Assembly: GCA_947304355.1 (NCBI GenBank)
Contig: CAMZAX010000011.1
Location: forward strand, 1 to 64,000
DNA from: an uncultured Selenomonadales bacterium
GTDB lineage: Bacteria; Bacillota; Negativicutes; Selenomonadales; Selenomonadaceae
Direction of reading: 5' to 3'
Length of the DNA stretch: 64,000 nt
Made by a program: the position numbers and the translations under genes. Of the stretch, positions 58,201-64,000 are shown in pieces (positions within the stretch are counted from its first letter, which is position 1; every line of letters starts with the position of its first letter). The notes beneath the pieces are model-generated. The model searched no databases, was not told the origin of the DNA, and was given only the letters and a program-made list of their open reading frames with translations.

Positions 58201-58234
58201 ATTGCGCATTACGAATTAAGCATTGCGCATTGAC
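58201..58234. repeat. 7-bp array upstream of the condensation-domain gene
   Basis: ATTGCGC, ATTACGA, ATTAAGC, ATTGCGC, ATTGACA, 15-48 bp before the start codon. Same unit as the arrays at 9468 and 13237. Confidence 0.85.
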
Positions 58235-58248
58235 AAAGGCGGTGTGCT

Positions 58249-60093
58249 ATGGAAACGACAACAATGCGACTGACAAGCGACGAGCAAAATGTTTTGGAAA
58301 GCCTTTACGGGCGGCAACTGGACGGCTTGGGCGGCTACAACCCTCGCAAGCTGGAGGCGGTTTGCGAACTGTCCGCGCAGGAGAAAAAATTTTTCGCAGA
58401 CAAAAATTTTATGTCGCCGTATTTCTTCGTGCAGACACTCTACAAAGTTCGCGGCTCCATCAGCCCGATAAAGTTCAACATCGCCGTCACGCGACTGATT
58501 GCCGAAAACGCCAACCTGCGCGTCAACTTTTGCGATCTGGGTATGCGCACAGTCAAAGTCATTCGCCCTGCCGTCACCGTCAAGCCCGAAGTCATTTTCC
58601 GCAACTTGACGCAAAAGAACAAGGACGAACTCGACGACGACTTCCGAAAAATTTTTGAAGCGGACATGCGCCGCGAATTTGATCTTCGGCACGACCCGCT
58701 GATTCGTTTTGCGGTGTACAGGACGAGCAACAAAGATTTCGCCGTATTCGTGACGATTGCCCAACTGATTGCCGACAGCTTCGACGCCGAAAAATTTTTC
58801 TGCAACGTCTTGGACATCCCCGTCGCACTTGAGTCGCAAAAAGCCGACGACGAATTGTCGCAAAAAAATCACGAGGCGATTCGCGACTATTGGATGAAAA
58901 TCTTGGACAAAGCTCCGCCGCCGTGCGTCCTGCCTTTCGAGCGCAACGAGTCGGCGGGTGCTTATCGTCAACGCGCCTACCGCACGCTGATTCCCGCCGA
59001 AATTCTTTCAGACCTGCGCGGGCTGGCGCAAAACAATCGTGTAATGCTCACGGCGATTTTGCAAAGCGCGTGGGGTTTCATGTTGCACCTCACGAACAAG
59101 CGGCGCGATTGCATGTTATGTCAAATTTTGCCGGCGAAAAAAGCTGACGAAGATTTTGCGCTCCATGCCGTTCCCGTCCGCTTGACAGGCGACGACAAAT
59201 CAACCGTCGAACAAATCGTTCGCAAGCAATTCCGTCAACAGGTCGTCTCGCAACCCTACAGCCAAATAGATTGGGCGGAACTGGGCGAACTGACGGGGCA
59301 CAAGAAATTGTTCAACCACTTCCTGAGCTTCAAAGAATTTCAGTCCGACGGCTTGAAATACACCGACGCGCCCGCAGAGCCGCAAGGTAAAGTTGTTTAT
59401 CGCAACTCTTGGGACGCGCGGGGCATGGGCTTCGGCGCGTACTTCCGTTACTCCGGCAAAGCGTTGGCGATAGGTTTCCTTTACAACGAAAAAAAATTTT
59501 TGCCCGGCGGCGTCGAGCGGCTTTGCGAACTGTACAAATTTATTCTTCAGCAAATGTTTGTCGATTGGCACGCGCTCTACCCCGATTTCATTGACAGGCT
59601 CCGCAACCGCTTGAACACGCAGATTAAAGACGAAGAGACAGCTTCCGAAGAAGAACGGCGCAAACGTCTGCGCGACATGATTTCGCAACTGCCGCTTTTG
59701 CAGGGACGCTTCGGCGGGACAATCGGTTTGTTCGAGCGACAGGCGAGCCTTGTCACGCTTTACGAAGGCGACAGAATTTCGAGCGACGACATGACAAAAG
59801 ATTTTATCTTCGTGGCGGACGGCATTCTTTCGCGCAACGTCGACACGGGCGACGGCTGGTACAACACGCTTGACATCATCGAGAAGAACGCCTTTATCAA
59901 CCCGACGAGCCTTTTGGAAAAGCAACTTTTCAAGTTTTCGGTCACGGTCTTGACGGATCAGGCTGAGCTTTTGACGGTGCCGCACGACGTGCTTATCGAG
60001 ATTCTTCGCACAAATCCGGAAGTCACTTTGACGGTCATGAACGACGCACTTGCGCAAATGGAGCGTTATCAATTTCTCTGGATGCAAACTTAA
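58249..60093 (+). CDS. Degenerate NRPS condensation domain fused to cNMP-binding-like domain
   Basis: 614 residues. The first 450 follow the condensation-domain fold: SPYFFVQTLYKVRGSISPIK near the N-terminus, AVTRLIAENANLRVNF, FDLRHDPLIRFAVYRTSNKD and HKKLFNHFLSFKEFQ. The catalytic HHxxxDG motif is replaced by IAQLIADSFD, lacking both histidines. After a charged segment (RRKRLRDMISQL) the last 130 residues resemble a cyclic-nucleotide-binding beta roll: GTIGLFERQASLVTLYEGDR, FIFVADGILSRNVDTGDG, and AELLTVPHDVLIEILRTNPE. No adenylation or carrier domain is nearby. It may be a regulatory or binding protein rather than an enzyme. Preceded by a 7-bp array. Confidence 0.6.
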   Translation: METTTMRLTSDEQNVLESLYGRQLDGLGGYNPRKLEAVCELSAQEKKFFADKNFMSPYFFVQTLYKVRGSISPIKFNIAVTRLIAENANLRVNFCDLGMRTVKVIRPAVTVKPEVIFRNLTQKNKDELDDDFRKIFEADMRREFDLRHDPLIRFAVYRTSNKDFAVFVTIAQLIADSFDAEKFFCNVLDIPVALESQKADDELSQKNHEAIRDYWMKILDKAPPPCVLPFERNESAGAYRQRAYRTLIPAEILSDLRGLAQNNRVMLTAILQSAWGFMLHLTNKRRDCMLCQILPAKKADEDFALHAVPVRLTGDDKSTVEQIVRKQFRQQVVSQPYSQIDWAELGELTGHKKLFNHFLSFKEFQSDGLKYTDAPAEPQGKVVYRNSWDARGMGFGAYFRYSGKALAIGFLYNEKKFLPGGVERLCELYKFILQQMFVDWHALYPDFIDRLRNRLNTQIKDEETASEEERRKRLRDMISQLPLLQGRFGGTIGLFERQASLVTLYEGDRISSDDMTKDFIFVADGILSRNVDTGDGWYNTLDIIEKNAFINPTSLLEKQLFKFSVTVLTDQAELLTVPHDVLIEILRTNPEVTLTVMNDALAQMERYQFLWMQT

Positions 60094-60120
60094 AAATTTT
60101 CGTCGCCACGAGCCGAATCG

Positions 60121-60149
60121 TTGATTATAAATTTTCTGTATGCTACAAT
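60121..60149 (+). promoter_or_regulatory. Promoter of accC
   Basis: TTGATT, 17 bases, TACAAT, about 40 bp before the accC start. Confidence 0.6.
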
Positions 60150-60190
60150 AACCCTCACAGAAGATTCATTTATCGCAAGGAGGTCACGTG

Positions 60191-61630
60191 ATGATTAGGA
60201 GAATTCTCATAGCGAATCGCGGCGAGATTGCCGTCCGCGTCATTCGCACGTGCCAAGAGCTGGGCATTGAAACTGTCGCGATTTATTCGGACGCCGATAA
60301 GCAAGCCCTGCACGCGCAGTTGGCTGACGTTCGCTATCGCGTCGGCACAGAAGACGCCTTCGACAGCTACCTTAACCGCGAATCGATAATCGACGCGGCG
60401 AAGACCACCGAGGCGGACGCCGTGCACCCCGGCTACGGTTTCCTGTCCGAGGACGCCGAATTCGCGCAAATGGTCGTCGACGCCGGCATGACGTGGATTG
60501 GCCCCCTGCCCGAAACGATTAAGCTTGTCGGCGACAAAGACGCGGCGCGCGCCTCAATGGTTCCGTCGGGCATTCCCATGGCGAAGGGCTCCGAGCCTTT
60601 AACGAGCAACGACATGGCGATTAAGGCGGCGGCGGAAGTCGGTTACCCCGTCATACTCAAACCCGTGAGCGGCGGCGGCGGCAAGGGCATGTTCATCATC
60701 CGCAACGAAAACGAACTGCATCACGTGCTTGGGATTGTCGACGTGGAGCACAACAGATTTTATTTCGAGCACTACATTGAACGTTCGCGGCATATCGAAG
60801 TTCAAGTCGTGGCGGACAATTTCGGCAGCGTGATTCATCTTGGCGAACGCGAGTGTTCGATTCAGCGACGCAATCAGAAACTTTTGGAAGAGTCGCCGTC
60901 GATTGCCCTTACACCCGAAATGCGCGAACGCGTCGGCAAATTGGCGGTCAAGGCGGCGAAGAGCGTCCATTACTCCAACATCGGCACCGTCGAGTTTCTT
61001 TTGGACTTGGCGACGAACGAATTTTACTTCATGGAGATAAACCCGCGCATTCAAGTCGAACACGGTATAACCGAGGCTGTCACGGGCATTGACTTGGTAC
61101 GCACGCAGATTCGCATTGCTTCGGGCGAGCCGCTTGACATTACGCAGGAAGACGTTAAATTTACGGGTCACGCCATCGAGTGCCGCATAAACGCCGAAGA
61201 CCCCGACCGCAAGTTCATGCCCACGCCCGGCAAAATTGAATTCCTGCACGAGCCTTCCGGACCGCGCGTAAGGTTTGACAGCGGCGTCACGGCGGGTTTG
61301 TCGATTGAGCCCTATTACGATTCGCTGATTGCAAAGCTTATCGTACACGGCAGGACACGCGGCGACGCGATACGAATCATGCGGCGCGCGCTCAACGAGT
61401 TCATGCTCAAGGGCGAAGGCAATTTCGTCAAGACGACCGTCCCGCTCCACCAGCAAATCCTTGACGACGAGTGGTTCTGCACGGGCAACATCGACACGCA
61501 ATTTATCAAGCACCGTCTGCCGATATACGCGGCGGCTCCGAAGAAACTCACGCTTGAAGACAAAATGGATCCCGAACTTGCAGAACGCTTGGCACGCGGC
61601 GGCGGACGTATCAGCATTGATTACGCATAA
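60191..61630 (+). CDS. accC: Biotin carboxylase
   Basis: 479-residue ATP-grasp enzyme that carboxylates biotin on BCCP, for acetyl-CoA carboxylase or another biotin enzyme. Seen: RRILIANRGEIAVRVIRTCQ, HPGYGFLSEDAEFAQMV, KPVSGGGGKGMFI, ERECSIQRRNQKLLEESPS and FYFMEINPRIQVEHGITE. Compared with most AccC proteins it has GITE for VTE at the end of that motif. accB and accA/D are not adjacent. ATG at 60191 is seven bases after GGAGG; a GTG three bases earlier is less likely. Confidence 0.93.
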   Translation: MIRRILIANRGEIAVRVIRTCQELGIETVAIYSDADKQALHAQLADVRYRVGTEDAFDSYLNRESIIDAAKTTEADAVHPGYGFLSEDAEFAQMVVDAGMTWIGPLPETIKLVGDKDAARASMVPSGIPMAKGSEPLTSNDMAIKAAAEVGYPVILKPVSGGGGKGMFIIRNENELHHVLGIVDVEHNRFYFEHYIERSRHIEVQVVADNFGSVIHLGERECSIQRRNQKLLEESPSIALTPEMRERVGKLAVKAAKSVHYSNIGTVEFLLDLATNEFYFMEINPRIQVEHGITEAVTGIDLVRTQIRIASGEPLDITQEDVKFTGHAIECRINAEDPDRKFMPTPGKIEFLHEPSGPRVRFDSGVTAGLSIEPYYDSLIAKLIVHGRTRGDAIRIMRRALNEFMLKGEGNFVKTTVPLHQQILDDEWFCTGNIDTQFIKHRLPIYAAAPKKLTLEDKMDPELAERLARGGGRISIDYA

Positions 61631-61651
61631 AAATTTTTGGAGGTCGACAGA

Positions 61652-62404
61652 GTGGCAGATTTGGAATTTAAACGCGGACAGTACGAGGCATTGAAGACGG
61701 CGTATCGGCTCTTCGGGCAAGGCGACTTGATGAAATTCTTTCTCTTCGAGGAGCACCGTTGTATCAGCAAGTGGGTGCACTACTTCCCGATTTACGAGAA
61801 ATGGTTCAGCCCCTATCGCGGCAAGGATATTGTCTTCGTCGAAATCGGCGTGCAAAACGGCGGCTCCGCGCAGATGTGGAAATATTACTTCGGCAAGTCC
61901 GCGCAGATTGTCGGCATCGACATTGACCCAAATTGCAAGCAACTTGAGGAAGAGCAAATCACCGTCGAAATCGGCTCGCAGGAAGACCCGGGCTTTTGGG
62001 CGGCGTTCAAAGAAAAATATCCTCGCGTCGACATTCTCCTTGACGACGGCGGGCACACAATGAATCAACAGATAACGACTTTCCGCGAAATGTTTCCGCA
62101 CATCAAAGACGGCGGGCTTTATATGTGCGAAGACTGCCACACATCTTACGTTGATAAGGAACGCTGGCCGGGCGGCGGCTTGCGGCGCGAAGGAACTTTT
62201 ATCGAGTTCACGAAAAATCTTATCGACGAGCTCAACGCCTTTTGGACGGGCAAAGCTTTGCAACCGACTTACAACACGACAAATGTTGGCGGCATTCATT
62301 TTTATGACAGCGTCGTTGTCGTGGAGAAAAGGCGGGCGGCCTCCAAACCTTTCTCGCTCAATGTAGGCAAGACAACGACGTTTCATTTTGCAGACGCTCT
62401 GTGA
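61652..62404 (+). CDS. Class I methyltransferase, macrocin/cephalosporin-hydroxylase-like
   Basis: 250 residues. The SAM-binding region reads IVFVEIGVQNGGSAQMWKYY, then IVGIDIDPNCKQL, VDILLDDGGHTMNQQITTFR and GGLYMCEDCHTSY, a pattern shared by CmcI-like and sugar O-methyltransferase proteins. GTG start eight bases after GGAGG. It follows accC by 21 bp. It probably methylates a sugar on a surface glycan or natural product; substrate unknown. Confidence 0.78.
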   Translation: MADLEFKRGQYEALKTAYRLFGQGDLMKFFLFEEHRCISKWVHYFPIYEKWFSPYRGKDIVFVEIGVQNGGSAQMWKYYFGKSAQIVGIDIDPNCKQLEEEQITVEIGSQEDPGFWAAFKEKYPRVDILLDDGGHTMNQQITTFREMFPHIKDGGLYMCEDCHTSYVDKERWPGGGLRREGTFIEFTKNLIDELNAFWTGKALQPTYNTTNVGGIHFYDSVVVVEKRRAASKPFSLNVGKTTTFHFADAL

Positions 62405-62426
62405 GCCGCGCAGATAAAAACCTTTA

Positions 62427-62460
62427 CCGCTTGAAGTTTTCAGGCGGCTAATTTTTTTGG
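62427..62460 (+). terminator. Terminator after the methyltransferase gene
   Basis: CCGCTTGAA-GTT-TTCAGGCGG followed by CTAATTTTTTT. Confidence 0.85.
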
Positions 62461-62577
62461 CTAATTGAAGGAACTTTAACAAGTCGGGCGAATATTAGCT
62501 ATTAATTGCTTCGAAACGGTTGACAGCGAAAACTGTCCGCCGCAATATATTTTCCGGCTAAAGGGGAGGCGTCCAAA

Positions 62578-63720
62578 GTGATTCGTGTTTTGATTGCTGA
62601 TGACTCGGCTTTTATGCGAAAAGTCCTCTCTGATCTGTTCAAGGGTCAAAGCGACTTCGAGGTAGTCGGCACTGCAGTAAACGGTCAAGACACCATTGAC
62701 AAGGTAAAAAAACTTCAACCCGACGTGTTGACGCTTGATGTTATCATGCCGGTAATGGACGGGCTTAATGCTCTGGCGGTTATCATGGAACAATGCCCCG
62801 TGCCCGTCGTCATGATAAGTTCGACGACGCAAAAGGGCACGAACGAAACCATACGCGCTCTTGCGTTGGGTGCGGTCGATTTCGTCAGCAAGACGGGCGG
62901 CGCAATATCGAAAATCGACACGATTAAAGACGAGATTTTGGTCAAGTGTCGCCTGGCCGCAAAAGCGCGTGCACGCAAAAGCGGCGTCGCAAGCAAACCG
63001 CTGGTTTACACGCCCAAGCCCGCCGAGGAGCCGACGACGCGCCGAATCGAAATCAGACGCAGGACGGGCTACGTTCCGGGTCAACGACCGATAATCAATC
63101 GCGTGCCTTCAACGACCGCGCCCGTCCCGAAAGTTGTTCAGAACACGGGCAAAAAAATCGTGGCTATCGGCACGTCGACGGGCGGCCCTCAAGCTTTGCA
63201 GGCAGTCATCACGCGCTTGCCCGGCAACCTGCCCTGCGGCGTCGTCGTCGTTCAGCATATGCCCGCCGGCTTCACGAAGTCCCTTGCGGAACGGCTCAAC
63301 TCCATAAGCGAAATCGCTGTCAAAGAGGCGGAAAACGACGAAATCATCAAACCGGGGCAAGTTTACATTGCGCCCGGCAATTATCATTTGCGGATAGTGC
63401 CGGCGGTCGGCACCGATCGGAAAATCCAACTCAGTCAAGAGCCGCCTGTAGGCAACCATCGTCCCGCCGTCAATGTCATGTTCGATTCGGCCTCCAGGTT
63501 CGGCAAAGATTTGGTCAGCGTGATTATGACGGGCATGGGTGCCGACGGTTGCGAAGGCATGAAAAAAATTAAGGCGACGGGCGGCTACTCAATCGCTCAA
63601 GACGAAAACAGCTGCGTCGTTTACGGTATGCCCAAGGCCGTGGTCGACGCGGGGCTTGCCGACGAAATTCGCCCTTTGGATAAAATTGCGGAGGCTATTG
63701 TCGAGGCGGTCAGACGATAG
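62578..63720 (+). CDS. cheB: Chemotaxis protein-glutamate methylesterase CheB
   Basis: 380 residues. The receiver domain (1-120) has phosphoacceptor Asp in VLTLDVIMPVMDG. A basic linker follows. The methylesterase domain (about 185-380) has Ser in AIGTSTGGPQAL, His in VVVQHMPAGFTKSL and Asp in IMTGMGADGCEGM. It resets chemoreceptors by removing methyl groups and deamidating glutamines. GTG start after GGGGAGG. A TTGACA at about 62520 may be part of its promoter, though the spacing to an AT-rich -10 is long. Followed by cheA. Confidence 0.95.
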   Translation: MIRVLIADDSAFMRKVLSDLFKGQSDFEVVGTAVNGQDTIDKVKKLQPDVLTLDVIMPVMDGLNALAVIMEQCPVPVVMISSTTQKGTNETIRALALGAVDFVSKTGGAISKIDTIKDEILVKCRLAAKARARKSGVASKPLVYTPKPAEEPTTRRIEIRRRTGYVPGQRPIINRVPSTTAPVPKVVQNTGKKIVAIGTSTGGPQALQAVITRLPGNLPCGVVVVQHMPAGFTKSLAERLNSISEIAVKEAENDEIIKPGQVYIAPGNYHLRIVPAVGTDRKIQLSQEPPVGNHRPAVNVMFDSASRFGKDLVSVIMTGMGADGCEGMKKIKATGGYSIAQDENSCVVYGMPKAVVDAGLADEIRPLDKIAEAIVEAVRR

Positions 63721-63770
63721 GGATTAACGTCCTTGCCAACCCCCTTGTCCCTTAAAAAGGAGGAAACTTT

Positions 63771-64000
63771 ATGGAAACCAATCAATACATGGATATGTTT
63801 CTCGACGAGTCGCATGAACATTTGCAATCGCTTAACGACGGCTTGCTCGGCTTGGAGGATAACGCCGAGGATTTGTCCATACTGAATGAAATTTTCCGCA
63901 ACGCGCACACGTTGAAAGGCATGTCGGCGACTATGGGCTACAACAAAATCGCCGAATTGACTCACGAAATGGAAGACGTCCTTGACATGTTGCGCAAGGA
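63771..64000 (+). CDS. cheA: Chemotaxis histidine kinase CheA, cut by window edge
   Basis: The first 76 codons are present. They form the HPt domain: MFLDESHEHLQSLNDGLLGL, FRNAHTLKGMSATMGY with the phosphorylated histidine, and ELTHEMEDVLDMLR. Autophosphorylates and feeds CheY and CheB. The ATG has AAGGAGG upstream. A CCCCTTGTCCCTT stretch between cheB and cheA resembles a single copy of the 7-bp repeat family. Confidence 0.95.
   Translation, partial: METNQYMDMFLDESHEHLQSLNDGLLGLEDNAEDLSILNEIFRNAHTLKGMSATMGYNKIAELTHEMEDVLDMLRK

Noticed and set aside
9152-58234. Heptamer arrays considered as CRISPR or as BOX/ERIC-type elements
   Set aside because: Period is 7 bp without spacers, and arrays are only 18-35 bp per arm. 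There are no cas genes. Unit sequence differs between loci, unlike ERIC or BOX elements.

Overview
The window looks like chromosome from a flagellated, outer-membrane-bearing Firmicute of the Negativicutes (Selenomonas-like). Pointers are the FlbD-FliL-FliM-FliY-CheY flagellar order, the proB-proA-nadD-yqeK-LCP-rsfS housekeeping order, rpmH-rnpA-yidD-yidC-jag-mnmE, and an O-antigen-ligase-like membrane protein. GC content is a little above 50 percent by eye. No rRNA, tRNA, CRISPR array, insertion sequence or prophage was found. The assignment to Negativicutes is inference from gene content only.

Layout. 1-3.2 kb: minus-strand flagellar motor-switch operon (flbD, fliL, fliM, fliY, cheY cut by the edge). 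3.2-10 kb: a YopX-like protein and an exported protein, lysA, an NgoPII-type restriction endonuclease without a methyltransferase, gltX and an OtnK-type sugar-acid kinase. 10-22.7 kb: a long minus-strand run proB, NlpC/P60 hydrolase, proA, a 46-residue membrane protein, nadD, two GT61-like glycosyltransferases, yqeK, an LCP protein, rsfS, cvfB, an HtrA protease, rlmH, manA and a methyltransferase. 22.8-28.2 kb (plus strand): FliB-type flagellin methylase, corrinoid adenosyltransferase, LicD, CTP:glycerol-3-phosphate cytidylyltransferase, a GNAT enzyme, a SIMPL protein and an unknown. 28.2-32 kb (minus): rnc, an O-antigen-ligase-like protein and a NAD synthase whose glutaminase domain appears dead. 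32-37 kb (plus): a GspL/PilN-like protein, then a 1195-residue RTX-type repeat protein whose likely promoter spacer holds a C7 tract. 37-47 kb (minus): purD, greA, an MBL hydrolase, a YitT transporter, an iron alcohol dehydrogenase, a Gly/Gln/Met-rich repeat protein, a glucose-type PTS permease, and a NYN nuclease with three OST-HTH domains. 47-49.9 kb (plus): aldo/keto reductase, a hydrolase broken by one amber codon, and a LbH acetyltransferase. 49.9-54.9 kb (minus): mnmE, jag, yidC, yidD, rnpA, rpmH, tmcAL. 55-64 kb (plus): a glucosaminidase, a Gfo/Idh/MocA oxidoreductase, an amino-acid permease, a degenerate NRPS condensation domain fused to a cNMP-binding-like domain, accC, a methyltransferase, cheB and the start of cheA.

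The most unusual feature is a family of short arrays with a strict 7-bp period (units such as AGGGACA, AGGAACT, AGGAGTT, AGGTTAT, AATGCGC). About fourteen loci are scattered over the window. They usually sit directly at or over the stop codon of one gene and before the ribosome binding site of the next, several as inverted pairs, and two lie in frame inside the sugar-acid kinase. Other leads are strong GGCC scarcity alongside the orphan GGCC-type endonuclease, a likely phase-variable promoter for the RTX protein, the dead NadE nitrilase domain, and the two unusual fusions (condensation/cNMP and NYN/triple OST-HTH).
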